64,000 bases of DNA from Haemophilus haemolyticus (GTDB lineage Bacteria; Pseudomonadota; Gammaproteobacteria; Enterobacterales; Pasteurellaceae), in assembly GCF_003493605.1 (NCBI RefSeq), contig NZ_QQKA01000001.1, positions 186,001-250,000 of the forward strand. The letters run 5' to 3'. The notes under the pieces are model-generated. The model ran no database searches. It was not told the DNA's origin and saw nothing but the letters and a program-made list of their open reading frames with translations. Numbering within the stretch: position 1 is the stretch's first letter; every line of letters starts with the position of its first letter. This document shows positions 19,066 to 29,025 of the stretch, one piece after another. Position numbers and translations under genes: made by a program.

Positions 19066-19109
19066 TTTGGATACTCCTTGTTTGTTTTTGTTTAAGAAAA
19101 TCTGAATGC

Positions 19110-19140
19110 ATGATAAAATATGAAGTAACTTTAGAGTCAA
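19110..19140 (-). promoter_or_regulatory. MerR-type promoter of nikKLMQO (NimR target)
   Basis: On the minus strand TTGACT (19135-19140) and TATCAT (19110-19115) are separated by 19 bases, the long spacer typical of MerR-family promoters. A dyad around AAGTTACTT sits inside the spacer. The promoter lies in the 95-base gap between the divergent nikK and nimR genes. NimR is known as the nickel-responsive MerR-type activator of nik genes in H. influenzae; the exact operator here is inferred from layout. Confidence 0.75.
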
Positions 19141-19160
19141 GTCATTTTTTAAGGAAATTG

Positions 19161-19568
19161 ATGAAAATTGGAGCACTTGCTAAAGCCCTAGGCTGTACCG
19201 TAGAAACCATTCGTTATTATGAACAACAGGGTTTAATCCCGCCCCCAAAACGCACTTCAGGCAATTTTCGGCAATATAATGAAGAACATTTACAACGTTT
19301 ATCGTTTATTTGTAACTGCCGAAATCTAGATATTTCATTAAGTGAAATAAAAAGCCTACTGAATTTAGAAAATGCCTCCAAACAACAAGCAGAAGAAATA
19401 AATCGCGTGTTAGACAAACATATTAAAGAAGTGGCCATACGAATTCATGAACTCGCCCATTTGCGGATGAAATTAATTGAATTACGTGAGAAAACAGTCT
19501 CGAATGATGAAGATCCAATGAAATTGCTATTGCAACATAGTGGCGTGAAATTTGTGCGATTAAAATAA
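19161..19568 (+). CDS. nimR: Nickel-responsive MerR-family regulator NimR
   Basis: The 135-residue protein has a winged helix-turn-helix at 1-70 with the MerR signature V-E-T-I-R-Y-Y-E-Q-Q-G-L near 14-25 and G-N-F-R-Q-Y near 34. A dimerisation coiled coil follows (about 75-115). The C-terminal metal-binding loop seen in many relatives is short, and the only cysteines are near residues 12 and 52. The start M-K-I-G-A-L-A-K follows AAGGAAAT; an upstream frame overlaps the promoter and is rejected. It is divergent from nikK and presumably activates that operon when nickel is present. Confidence 0.88.
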   Translation: MKIGALAKALGCTVETIRYYEQQGLIPPPKRTSGNFRQYNEEHLQRLSFICNCRNLDISLSEIKSLLNLENASKQQAEEINRVLDKHIKEVAIRIHELAHLRMKLIELREKTVSNDEDPMKLLLQHSGVKFVRLK

Positions 19569-19581
19569 CCGCACTTTTAGA

Positions 19582-20124
19582 TTATGGCTGATTAGATAAA
19601 CGCTGTTTTGCTTCCTTATTACCTAAGTCAGCAGCTTTCTTCAACCATTCCAATGATTTTTCAGGTTGGTTTTGCGAGCGATAAATATTGCTTAACATCA
19701 TCATCGCATCCGTATCTTTAGCTCGAGCTGTACGTTCAAAAAGCTTAATGGCTTGCTCTGTATTTTGTTTGACGTAATCGCCACGTAGATACATAACGCC
19801 AAGGTTATTTAGCCCTTTCACGCTGCCCTTCTCTGCCGCTTCGCTAAACCACCAATAAGCCTTTTCGTAATCTCTCACTGTACCACGCCCAAGGTTATAT
19901 AACATACCTAGATTGCTTTGAGCGGTGATATTTCCTTCTAAAGCCATCGGATACATAATATCGAAAACAGAGATCCATTGTTGTTTATTGGCAAAGTCTT
20001 GTGCCAAATTCATTCTTGCTTGATCATCCATTTTCGAACTCGCTGTAATATCAACGGTTTTCATCGCCCAAATAGGCAAGCTACAAGAAAGTAATACTGT
20101 ATGAAAAAATAACTTCAGTTTCAT
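19582..20124 (-). CDS. Secreted Sel1-repeat protein
   Basis: The 180-residue protein has a signal peptide (about 1-20, ending I-W-A) followed by three or four Sel1 repeats. Examples are [15 protein letters not shown] near 72 and [14 protein letters not shown] near 105. It is likely periplasmic; no specific partner can be named. It is convergent with nimR, with 13 bases between the stops, and directly follows the YwiC-like gene. Confidence 0.75.
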   Translation of the reverse strand: MKLKLFFHTVLLSCSLPIWAMKTVDITASSKMDDQARMNLAQDFANKQQWISVFDIMYPMALEGNITAQSNLGMLYNLGRGTVRDYEKAYWWFSEAAEKGSVKGLNNLGVMYLRGDYVKQNTEQAIKLFERTARAKDTDAMMMLSNIYRSQNQPEKSLEWLKKAADLGNKEAKQRLSNQP

Positions 20125-20841
20125 TTACAAGGTTGCTATTAAAAGTAAAATAAAAAACACGGCAGTAATCGCAAATTCGGTTAGTCCAACTTGCATAACA
20201 GAGAGCTTTTTAGTGGGCAGATAAACCGCTCGCACTAATCCAGGGACAAAAGCTAATGCTAAAATAAATTGTTGCGAAACCACAAAAATCAGCACACATA
20301 ATAAGTGAAAAATTACTGACGCCCAAAAATAACGTGGATTTTTTCGCTCACGCATCATAGATTTCACATAAAGTGTTGTTCCAATAAAAAATAATGTTGG
20401 ATAAATCGCTACCCAAAGCATTTTTTCATCAAAAGTGCGGTCAGAAAAATAATAAGATCCCATTCCTGCTAGGGCAAAAATTAAGATCCCCGCTAAATCA
20501 TTCCATAAATTGCGCTCATCTTTTTTCTTGGTGAAATAAATGTTTACCACGACAAACGGCAGCATGGCAAACATAAAATACAGCACTTGCCAATTATAAA
20601 TTAACGCCGGAATCGCCAAAATCACGGCGGCAGCAAAATAAATCACAGACCATTTTTTGTATAACTCAAGATTTTTACCTTTAAATAAATTCAAAAAAGG
20701 ATACGTCATCAAATAAAGCGAAAACCATCCTAATAGTAAAAATACGTGCGCCCATACAGGATTGGCAAGTAACATGCCGTAAATAAAAGGCACCAATGCC
20801 ATAACAATAGCGCCATGCTGATTAGAGATAAGCAGTTTCAT
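20125..20841 (-). CDS. YwiC-like integral membrane protein
   Basis: The 238-residue protein is almost entirely hydrophobic, with about seven to eight predicted membrane segments. It starts M-K-L-L-I-S-N-Q-H-G-A, the N-x-H-G-A start typical of the YwiC-like family. Function is unknown. Its stop is immediately followed by the start of the Sel1 gene, so the two are probably cotranscribed. One uptake signal lies within the gene. Confidence 0.72.
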   Translation of the reverse strand: MKLLISNQHGAIVMALVPFIYGMLLANPVWAHVFLLLGWFSLYLMTYPFLNLFKGKNLELYKKWSVIYFAAAVILAIPALIYNWQVLYFMFAMLPFVVVNIYFTKKKDERNLWNDLAGILIFALAGMGSYYFSDRTFDEKMLWVAIYPTLFFIGTTLYVKSMMRERKNPRYFWASVIFHLLCVLIFVVSQQFILALAFVPGLVRAVYLPTKKLSVMQVGLTEFAITAVFFILLLIATL

Positions 20842-20895
20842 AATGATTAAATAATTGAGAATAATTATCGGGTATTCTAGCCTAGTAAAGAGGAT

Positions 20896-20924
20896 TTTAC
20901 AAAGTGGTAAACGCTATTTAGAAT
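20896..20924 (+). promoter_or_regulatory. Promoter of the RidA-family gene
   Basis: TTTACA (20896-20901) and TAGAAT (20919-20924) stand 17 bases apart, 28 bases before the start codon. The ribosome site AAAGGAGAA follows. Confidence 0.6.
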
Positions 20925-20952
20925 AGAAGAAAATACCCCAAAGGAGAACCCT

Positions 20953-21303
20953 ATGACAATTCAACGCATTTTACCCAGTGCACGTTTAAGTGAAGTTTCA
21001 ATTCATAACAACCTCGCCTATTTTGCAGGGCAAGTTCCAGAATTAACCATCGAGCAAAATGCCTACGAACAAACCAAAGAAGTATTAGGTTTAATTGATA
21101 AATTGTTAGCAGAAATTGGCTCCAATAAAAGCAACATTTTAACCGCACAAATTTTCTTGGCAGACATGCAAGATTATGCACAATTAAATCAAGCTTGGGA
21201 TGAATGGGTCGATCATGTTAGCCCACCAAGTCGAGCGACAGTGGAAGCTAAATTAGCGGATCCTCGTTGGAAAGTTGAAATTGTTATTATTGCAACTTGT
21301 TAG
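20953..21303 (+). CDS. RidA/YjgF-family protein (YoaB-like)
   Basis: The 116-residue protein belongs to the RidA superfamily, whose best-known members hydrolyse reactive enamine/imine intermediates. It has the conserved Y-F-A-G-Q-V-P block near residue 22 and the arginine in P-S-R-A-T-V-E near 95. The C-terminal V-E-I-V-I-I-A-T matches the family. It resembles the YoaB branch more than RidA itself, so its substrate is open. It lies 30 bases before zapG. Confidence 0.8.
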   Translation: MTIQRILPSARLSEVSIHNNLAYFAGQVPELTIEQNAYEQTKEVLGLIDKLLAEIGSNKSNILTAQIFLADMQDYAQLNQAWDEWVDHVSPPSRATVEAKLADPRWKVEIVIIATC

Positions 21304-21333
21304 TTTTTTAAGCCGAATAAACAGGAGAATATT

Positions 21334-21738
21334 ATGGAAAATTGGACAAATGAAATTTGGGTAGCAATTGGTATCGCTTTTATTGTTGGGTTATTTATTG
21401 GTTACATTATTGTGCGTTTAACCAAAGGATCCGTAAAACATCAAGCTAAAACAGAGGCTGAATTAAAAACAGTCAAAACCCAACTTGATACACAAAAGGC
21501 GCAAATCGAAAAACATTTTGCAGAAAGTGCTGAGTTATTCAAAACCTTAATTAACGATTATCAAAAACTTTATCGCCACTACGCAACTTCCTCCAATAAT
21601 TTACTGGGCGAAAAAGATCACAAAGGTTTATTCACCCAACAGTTAATTACTGCAACAGATAAATCTCAAAATGAACAGCCTAGAGATTATTCGGAGGGCA
21701 CATCAGGCTTATTTAAAGAAAATAAAGAAGAAAATTAA
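21334..21738 (+). CDS. zapG: Cell-envelope protein ZapG (YhcB, DUF1043)
   Basis: The 134-residue protein has one N-terminal membrane segment (about 9-29) followed by a long coiled coil (about 35-85) and a polar tail. This is the layout of YhcB/ZapG, a protein tied to cell division and envelope growth in E. coli. The start has CAGGAG upstream. A strong terminator follows the stop. Confidence 0.85.
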   Translation: MENWTNEIWVAIGIAFIVGLFIGYIIVRLTKGSVKHQAKTEAELKTVKTQLDTQKAQIEKHFAESAELFKTLINDYQKLYRHYATSSNNLLGEKDHKGLFTQQLITATDKSQNEQPRDYSEGTSGLFKENKEEN

Positions 21739-21744
21739 AAAGCG

Positions 21745-21779
21745 CGGCTAAAAATAGAAATATTTTTAGCCGTTTTTAT
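21745..21779 (+). terminator. Terminator after zapG
   Basis: A 12-base stem CGGCTAAAAATA / TATTTTTAGCCG (21745-21756 and 21761-21772, GAAA loop) is followed by TTTTTATAT. Confidence 0.9.
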
Positions 21780-21827
21780 ATAGGAACAATTTATTGTTCT
21801 CTTATATTACTCATAAAACCTGGATAA

Positions 21828-21858
21828 AACAAAACCCCGCGATTAGTTTCACGGGGTT
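21828..21858 (-). terminator. Terminator of tRNA-Val
   Basis: On the minus strand AACCCCG / CGGGGTT (21852-21858 and 21833-21839) is followed by TTGTTTT, 14 bases after the tRNA end. Confidence 0.8.
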
Positions 21859-21872
21859 ATGAAAGGGTTAAT

Positions 21873-21949
21873 TGGTGCGACTAGCTGGACTCGAACCAGT
21901 GACCCCCACCATGTCAAGGTGGTGCTCTAACCAACTGAGCTATAGTCGC
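21873..21949 (-). tRNA. tRNA-Val (anticodon GAC)
   Basis: The 77-base sequence folds as a tRNA with acceptor stem GCGACTA / TAGTCGC, a normal D-arm, the anticodon loop TTGACAT and T-loop GGTTCGAGTCC. The CCA end is encoded. The loop gives anticodon GAC, which reads GUC and GUU valine codons. Confidence 0.95.
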
Positions 21950-21968
21950 ACTGCATAAAGTGTTTGGA

Positions 21969-21996
21969 ATTATAGATATTTTTAATCTGAAAACAA
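21969..21996 (-). promoter_or_regulatory. Promoter of tRNA-Val
   Basis: On the minus strand TTGTTT (21991-21996) and TATAAT (21969-21974) stand 16 bases apart, about 20 bases before the tRNA 5' end. Confidence 0.7.
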
Positions 21997-22066
21997 GTAT
22001 TTTTCTTAAAACTCGAGATAACTGGCAAAAAAGTAAACAGTATTACCTTAAATAACAGGGCTGTTT

Positions 22067-22095
22067 TTGATTTCCAAATTTTTTAAGCGTATAAT
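22067..22095 (+). promoter_or_regulatory. Promoter of pykA
   Basis: TTGATT (22067-22072) and TATAAT (22090-22095) stand 17 bases apart. The expected transcript has an untranslated leader of about 75 bases before pykA. Confidence 0.75.
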
Positions 22096-22177
22096 GCGCA
22101 CCAATTTTTCATCTGGCTAATATGTAGCCAAGTAAAATAGTATCTTTAAAATTTTGTGATTATTGACGGAGTAAATA

Positions 22178-23614
22178 ATGTCTAGAAGACTAAGAAGAAC
22201 GAAGATTGTATGTACTATGGGCCCATCAACTGACCGTGATAACAATCTTGAAAAAATTATCGCAGCGGGTGCTAACGTAGTTCGTATGAACTTCTCTCAC
22301 GGTACACCTGAAGATCATATCGAACGAGCAGAACGTGTACGTTCTATCGCGAAAAAATTAGGTAAAACCGTGGCAATCTTAGGTGATTTACAAGGTCCTA
22401 AAATTCGTGTTTCTACCTTTAAAGACGGTAAAATTTTCTTAAGCGTTGGCGATAAATTCATTCTTGATGCAGAGTTACCAAAAGGCGAAGGCACTCAAGA
22501 ATCCGTTGGTTTAGACTATAAAACGCTTCCACAAGATGTTGTGCCGGGCGATATTCTTTTATTAGATGATGGTCGTGTTCAATTAAAAGTATTATCAACT
22601 GATGGAGCAAAAGTTTTCACTGAAGTTACTGTTGGGGGACCATTATCAAATAATAAAGGTATCAACAAATTAGGCGGTGGTTTATCTGCAGATGCATTAA
22701 CAGAAAAAGATAAAGCAGACATTATTACAGCGGCACGCATTGGCGTTGATTTCTTAGCCGTTTCTTTCCCTCGTTCAAGTGCTGACCTAAATTATGCGCG
22801 TGAACTTGCTCAACAAGCTGGTTTAAATGCAAAAATCGTTGCTAAAGTTGAACGTGCAGAAACCGTAGCTAATGATGAGGCAATGGACGATATCATTTTA
22901 GCATCTGACGTAATTATGGTTGCTCGTGGTGACTTAGGTGTAGAAATCGGTGATCCTGAATTAGTCGGTGTACAGAAAAAATTAATCCGTCGTTCACGTC
23001 AATTAAATCGTGCTGTAATTACAGCGACTCAAATGATGGAATCAATGATTAGCAACCCAATGCCAACTCGTGCTGAAGTAATGGACGTTGCAAACGCAGT
23101 ATTAGACGGTACTGATGCAGTTATGCTTTCTGCAGAAACGGCTGCTGGTCAATATCCTTCTGAAACAGTAGCAGCAATGGCTGGCGTATGTTTAGGTGCA
23201 GAAAAAATGCCAAGCATTAACGTTTCTCGTCACCGTATGGATAAAGAATTTGAAACCATTGAAGAGTCTGTTGCTATGTCTGCAATGTATGCAGCAAACC
23301 ACATGAAAGGTGTTGCAGCAATCGTCACTTTAACTAGCACAGGCCGTACTCCATTATTAATGTCACGCATTAGCTCTGGCTTACCAATCTTTGCCTTATC
23401 TCGTAACCAAGAAACGTTAAACCTTTGTGCACTATACCGTGGTGTAACTCCAGTTTATCATGGTGAAGATAGCCGCACAGAAACCAGTGCAAAAGTAGCA
23501 CTTCAATCATTAAAAGAAAAAGGTTACTTATCTACTGGGGATTTAGTGCTTGTTACTCACGGTGGTCAAGGTGCGACACAAACCAACGTATGTCGTACAT
23601 TAATTGTTGAATAA
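22178..23614 (+). CDS. pykA: Pyruvate kinase
   Basis: This enzyme transfers phosphate from phosphoenolpyruvate to ADP in the last step of glycolysis. The 478-residue protein has the TIM-barrel and C-terminal domains of the family. Motifs include R-M-N-F-S-H-G near residue 36, the K-I-V-A-K-V-E-R catalytic lysine block near 220, and the [10 protein letters not shown] motif near 247. It resembles the AMP-activated PykA type rather than PykF. Its codon use looks that of a highly expressed gene. It has its own promoter and terminator. Confidence 0.96.
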   Translation: MSRRLRRTKIVCTMGPSTDRDNNLEKIIAAGANVVRMNFSHGTPEDHIERAERVRSIAKKLGKTVAILGDLQGPKIRVSTFKDGKIFLSVGDKFILDAELPKGEGTQESVGLDYKTLPQDVVPGDILLLDDGRVQLKVLSTDGAKVFTEVTVGGPLSNNKGINKLGGGLSADALTEKDKADIITAARIGVDFLAVSFPRSSADLNYARELAQQAGLNAKIVAKVERAETVANDEAMDDIILASDVIMVARGDLGVEIGDPELVGVQKKLIRRSRQLNRAVITATQMMESMISNPMPTRAEVMDVANAVLDGTDAVMLSAETAAGQYPSETVAAMAGVCLGAEKMPSINVSRHRMDKEFETIEESVAMSAMYAANHMKGVAAIVTLTSTGRTPLLMSRISSGLPIFALSRNQETLNLCALYRGVTPVYHGEDSRTETSAKVALQSLKEKGYLSTGDLVLVTHGGQGATQTNVCRTLIVE

Positions 23615-23646
23615 TCAACAATCTAAATACGTTAAAATGAAAGAGC

Positions 23647-23670
23647 GGTGGATTTTTCCACCATTTTTTA
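23647..23670 (+). terminator. Terminator after pykA
   Basis: GGTGGA (23647-23652) and TCCACC (23657-23662) form a hairpin followed by ATTTTTTATTT, about 30 bases after the pykA stop. Confidence 0.75.
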
Positions 23671-23755
23671 TTTCCTTTTTTCACCGCACTTTTCACTTAA
23701 ATCCAATAGATATTTGCGGTATCATAGGCGACATTCTAGTATCGAAATAAGTCCT

Positions 23756-25162
23756 ATGGCCTCACAACCTCAAATCAAATCTTCTGACAAAAAAACGGCA
23801 CAAATAAGTATTCCACCGCACTCACTTGAGGCTGAACAAGCCGTGTTGGGTGGCATCATGCTGAGCAATCAACATTGGGATGGCATTGCTGAACGTGTGA
23901 TTGCTGACGATTTTTATACTTTTCAGCATCGTCTAATTTTTACAGAAATGGAACATCTAATGCGTAATCAATCACCTATTGATTTAATTACGCTAGATCA
24001 AGCCTTAAGAAGCCGTGGTGTAAGCGATGAAGTGGGTGGATTTGCCTATCTAGCTGAACTTTCCAATAATACTCCGAACGCAATTAATATTTTGGCCTAT
24101 GCAGATATTGTGCGCGAGAAAGCCATATTACGAGAACTTATTTCGGTAGGAAATCGCATTGCTGAAAATAGCTATTCTCCCAAAGGGCAAGATATCAAGT
24201 TAATTCTTGATGAGGCTGAACGTGAAGTGTTTGCGATTGCAGAAAAACGGACTACTTCTAGCGAAGGCCCACAAAATGTGATCAATGTGCTGGAAAGTAC
24301 CATTGAAAAAATCGATATTTTAAGCAAACTTGAAAATCATTCAGGTGTAACGGGCATTACGACAGGTTTCACTGATCTTGATAAAAAAACGGCAGGTTTA
24401 CAGCCTTCTGACTTAATTATCGTTGCAGCACGTCCGTCAATGGGTAAAACTACTTTCGCCATGAACCTTTGCGAAAATGCCGCAATGGCAAGCGAAAAAC
24501 CCGTTTTAGTATTTAGTTTAGAAATGCCCGCAGAACAAATTATGATGCGTATGATCGCATCCCTTGCTCGCGTTGATCAAACTAAAATCCGAACAGGTCA
24601 AAATTTAGATGAAATCGAATGGAACAAAATTGCCAGCGTAGTGGGAATGTTCAAGCAAAAAAATAATCTTTTTATCGATGATTCTTCAGGTTTAACTCCT
24701 ACCGACGTTCGTTCGCGCGCACGCCGAGTTTATCGTGAGAATGGTGGATTAAGTATGATTATGGTGGATTATTTGCAATTAATGCGCGCACCCGCATTTT
24801 CAGATAACCGAACACTAGAAATCGCAGAAATTTCCCGTTCCCTCAAAGCGCTCGCTAAAGAATTACAAGTGCCAGTAGTCGCCCTTTCTCAGTTAAATCG
24901 TACTTTAGAACAACGTGCGGACAAACGCCCTGTAAACTCAGATTTACGTGAATCTGGCTCTATTGAACAAGATGCAGACTTGATTATGTTTATTTACCGA
25001 GATGAAGTCTATAACGATAACTCGGAAGATAAAGGGGTTGCAGAAATTATTATCGGTAAACAGCGTAACGGCCCGATTGGTCGAGTGCGGTTAAAATTTA
25101 ATGGGCAATTCTCACGCTTCGACAATCTCGCCGAACAACGTGAATATCATGATGATTATTAA
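23756..25162 (+). CDS. dnaB: Replicative DNA helicase
   Basis: DnaB unwinds DNA at the replication fork. From M-A-S-Q-P-Q the protein is 468 residues, the family length. It has an N-terminal helical domain (about 20-130), a linker, and the RecA-like C-terminal domain. Walker A is in A-A-R-P-S-M-G-K-T-T near 225, Walker B in M-I-M-V-D-Y-L-Q-L near 330, and an R-E-S-G-S-I-E-Q-D-A-D block near 400. The longer frame from 23648 reads through the pykA terminator and is not the real start. No intein is present. Confidence 0.95.
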   Translation: MASQPQIKSSDKKTAQISIPPHSLEAEQAVLGGIMLSNQHWDGIAERVIADDFYTFQHRLIFTEMEHLMRNQSPIDLITLDQALRSRGVSDEVGGFAYLAELSNNTPNAINILAYADIVREKAILRELISVGNRIAENSYSPKGQDIKLILDEAEREVFAIAEKRTTSSEGPQNVINVLESTIEKIDILSKLENHSGVTGITTGFTDLDKKTAGLQPSDLIIVAARPSMGKTTFAMNLCENAAMASEKPVLVFSLEMPAEQIMMRMIASLARVDQTKIRTGQNLDEIEWNKIASVVGMFKQKNNLFIDDSSGLTPTDVRSRARRVYRENGGLSMIMVDYLQLMRAPAFSDNRTLEIAEISRSLKALAKELQVPVVALSQLNRTLEQRADKRPVNSDLRESGSIEQDADLIMFIYRDEVYNDNSEDKGVAEIIIGKQRNGPIGRVRLKFNGQFSRFDNLAEQREYHDDY

Positions 25163-25171
25163 GGAATAACA

Positions 25172-26254
25172 ATGAATGTAAAACCGGCGACAGCGAAAAT
25201 TAGCTCGCACGCCTTAAAACAAAATTTAGAAATAATTAAACAAAAAGCACCAAATAGTAAAATCATCGCTGTGGTTAAAGCAAACGCCTATGGTCACGGC
25301 GTTGTGTTTGTCGCATCAACTTTAGAACAAAATGTTGATTGCTTTGGCGTGGCGCGTTTAGAAGAGGCTCTGGCATTACGTTCCAATGGTATTACTAAAC
25401 CGATTTTATTACTTGAAGGCTTTTTTAATGAACAAGATTTGCCCGTCTTAGCAGTCAATAATATTGAAACTATCGTACATAATCGTGAACAATTGGAAGC
25501 ACTAAAACGTGCGAATTTACCAAGCCCAATTAAAGTTTGGTTAAAAATAGACACAGGCATGCATCGTTTAGGTGTTGCATTAGATGAAGTGGATTTTTTC
25601 TATAATGAACTTAAAAAACTTCCATATATTCAACCGCACTTAGGCTTTGTTAGCCATTTTAGTCGCGCTGATGAATTAGAATCCAATTATACCCAACTTC
25701 AAATCAACCGCTTTTTATCCGCCACAAAAGATAAACAAGATGAACGTACTATTGCTGCGTCAGGCGGCATTCTCTTCTGGCCTGAATCTCATCTGGAATG
25801 TATCCGCCCAGGTATTATTATGTATGGCATTTCACCAACCGATACCGTCGGCGCTGAATTTGGTTTAACGCCAGTGATGAATTTAACTTCATCATTGATT
25901 GCTGTTCGTAACCATAAACAAGGTGAACCTGTTGGATACGGTGGCATTTGGACAAGTTCACATGATACAAAAATCGGCGTTGTGGCTATTGGCTATGGCG
26001 ATGGATATCCTCGAGATGTGCCTGAAGGCACGCCTGTTTATTTGAATGGTCGTATCGTGCCAATCGTTGGAAGGGTTTCAATGGATATGTTAACCGTTGA
26101 TTTAGGACCTGATAGCCAAGATCAAGTAGGTGATGAAGTAATTCTATGGGGTAAGGAATTACCTATTGAAACCGTAGCTAAATTCACAGGAATTTTAAGC
26201 TACGAGCTAATTACAAAATTAACTCCGCGTGTTATAACTGAATATATTGATTAA
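25172..26254 (+). CDS. alr: Alanine racemase
   Basis: Alr makes D-alanine for peptidoglycan. The PLP lysine lies in V-V-K-A-N-A-Y-G-H-G near residue 34 and the catalytic tyrosine in V-G-Y-G-G-I-W near 255. The 360-residue protein is full length. It follows dnaB after 9 bases, the arrangement common in gammaproteobacteria, and is probably cotranscribed with it. AAGGAATAAC provides the ribosome site. Confidence 0.96.
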   Translation: MNVKPATAKISSHALKQNLEIIKQKAPNSKIIAVVKANAYGHGVVFVASTLEQNVDCFGVARLEEALALRSNGITKPILLLEGFFNEQDLPVLAVNNIETIVHNREQLEALKRANLPSPIKVWLKIDTGMHRLGVALDEVDFFYNELKKLPYIQPHLGFVSHFSRADELESNYTQLQINRFLSATKDKQDERTIAASGGILFWPESHLECIRPGIIMYGISPTDTVGAEFGLTPVMNLTSSLIAVRNHKQGEPVGYGGIWTSSHDTKIGVVAIGYGDGYPRDVPEGTPVYLNGRIVPIVGRVSMDMLTVDLGPDSQDQVGDEVILWGKELPIETVAKFTGILSYELITKLTPRVITEYID

Positions 26255-26306
26255 TCTGTTAATCACTGCATTTTCTGAAAAGAGGGATTCATTCCCTCTC
26301 TAATAA

Positions 26307-28010
<1,704 letters not shown>

Positions 28011-28054
28011 TTGTTTATTTAATATAAAATATTTAAACAATTATAATTTTATAT

Positions 28055-28098
28055 AAAGGACTAAATTCCATATTTATTATAGGATTTAGTCCTTTAAA
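28055..28098 (+). terminator. Terminator after pgi
   Basis: AAAGGACTAAAT (28055-28066) pairs with ATTTAGTCCTTT (28084-28095) across an AT-rich loop, ending in a short T run. Confidence 0.75.
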
Positions 28099-28164
28099 TT
28101 TATCTTTAAGATGTTATGAATAGATATAGCAATTTTTAATTGATTGTTTTTTGTATGTTTAATA

Positions 28165-28208
28165 ATAAAAAAATCAGCGCCTTAACTGATTAAGTTAAGA
28201 CGCTGATT
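28165..28208 (-). terminator. Terminator after pcp
   Basis: An imperfect inverted repeat with AATCAGCG / CGCTGATT ends (28172-28208) is preceded on the plus strand by an A run, so the minus transcript ends in U residues. A separate 12-base palindrome AGCGTTAACGCT lies at 28221-28232, just after the pcp stop. Confidence 0.8.
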
Positions 28209-28237
28209 AATAATATATTAAGCGTTAACGCTATTAG

Positions 28238-28699
28238 TTATAGCACAGAAACATTTAAGTTTGAGCCACCACCAACAATACGAACTCGGCGACCAGCTAC
28301 AAAACTGCTGTCAGCCTTTTGAACAACAACGATCTCTTGACCGTCATCTTTCTTAATTACAAGTTCAGCACCGTTTACTTGACTCATTTTTTCTTCGATT
28401 TTGCTTCCAGCTACTGCTCCGCCGATTGCGCCAACTACTGCAGCAATAGCTTGATCACGACCACCGCCAATTGCACTACCTGCAATACCACCTAAAGCAC
28501 CACCAAGCGTACCAACAACACCTTGATTATCCGCTTGGATTTTAACAGGACGCACAGAAACAATCGTACCATAAGTAATTGAACGAGCTTCTTTAGCTTG
28601 AGACGCACTATAAACATCACCGCTGAAAACATCAGTATTTGCACAACCAGTTACACTAAAAGCAACTAACAGTGCTAATGCCATACTTGTTTTTTTTAT
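28238..28699 (-). CDS. pcp: Outer-membrane lipoprotein PCP, start codon reads ATA
   Basis: The protein matches the 15-16 kDa peptidoglycan-associated PCP lipoprotein of H. influenzae (SlyB family). It has lipobox S-V-T-G-C, a glycine-rich 2TM segment (about 65-105), and the C-terminal F-V-A-G-R-R-V-R-I-V. The expected start is M-K-K-T-x-M-A-L-A-L-L. Here the first codon, at 28697-28699, reads ATA instead of ATG, with AGAGGG at the right distance upstream. The only in-frame ATG is 15 bases later (28684) and would give a 13-residue signal with no basic residues. I annotate from the ATA position to keep the full signal peptide. Translation may be low. Confidence 0.8.
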   Translation of the reverse strand: MKKTSMALALLVAFSVTGCANTDVFSGDVYSASQAKEARSITYGTIVSVRPVKIQADNQGVVGTLGGALGGIAGSAIGGGRDQAIAAVVGAIGGAVAGSKIEEKMSQVNGAELVIKKDDGQEIVVVQKADSSFVAGRRVRIVGGGSNLNVSVL

Positions 28700-28724
28700 A
28701 TGCTATGTTCCCTCTGAAAAGGAA

Positions 28725-29021
28725 TTAAAGTGGATTTCTCGGAGAAAAAGTTGAAATGTTTTTAGTATTACCATTCTCTGATACTAAAACACAAGCCCCC
28801 ACAACCAAGGTTGAATCATACTTGTGAGTAAGCACAACTTGCTCACCTTCTTGTTGATTACCTGAACAATTATTTTTACGGATGGTTAATTTAAGATTTT
28901 CACCTTCCATTTGACTAAAAACGATTTGACCTTTATAAGCATTTTCATCTTTTTGGAAAGAAGAACAAGCGCTTAAACCTACAGCTGCTAAAACCGCTAA
29001 TGCAAGAGATAATTTTTTCAT
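28725..29021 (-). CDS. Small predicted lipoprotein of unknown function
   Basis: The 98-residue protein has a typical lipoprotein signal (M-K-K-L-S-L-A-L) with lipobox L-S-A-C at residues 16-19. The rest is a small polar, beta-rich domain with two further cysteines (N-N-C-S-G and G-A-C-V-L) that could form a disulphide. Its C-terminal half (V-V-L-T-H-K-Y-D-S-T-L-V-V-G-A-C-V) loosely parallels the end of PCP, as if sharing a fold. It lies between yecM and pcp, with 4 and 25 bases of separation, and is probably transcribed with both. Confidence 0.75.
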   Translation of the reverse strand: MKKLSLALAVLAAVGLSACSSFQKDENAYKGQIVFSQMEGENLKLTIRKNNCSGNQQEGEQVVLTHKYDSTLVVGACVLVSENGNTKNISTFSPRNPL

Positions 29022-29025
29022 TTTG

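Noticed and set aside
23648..23755. Longer N-terminus of DnaB starting at 23648
   Set aside because: That part reads through the pykA terminator and has no similarity to DnaB; the start at 23756 gives the usual 468 residues.
28221..28232. Palindrome AGCGTTAACGCT after pcp as an operator
   Set aside because: It lies downstream of the gene, next to the terminator, with no promoter nearby; probably part of the 3' end structure or chance.
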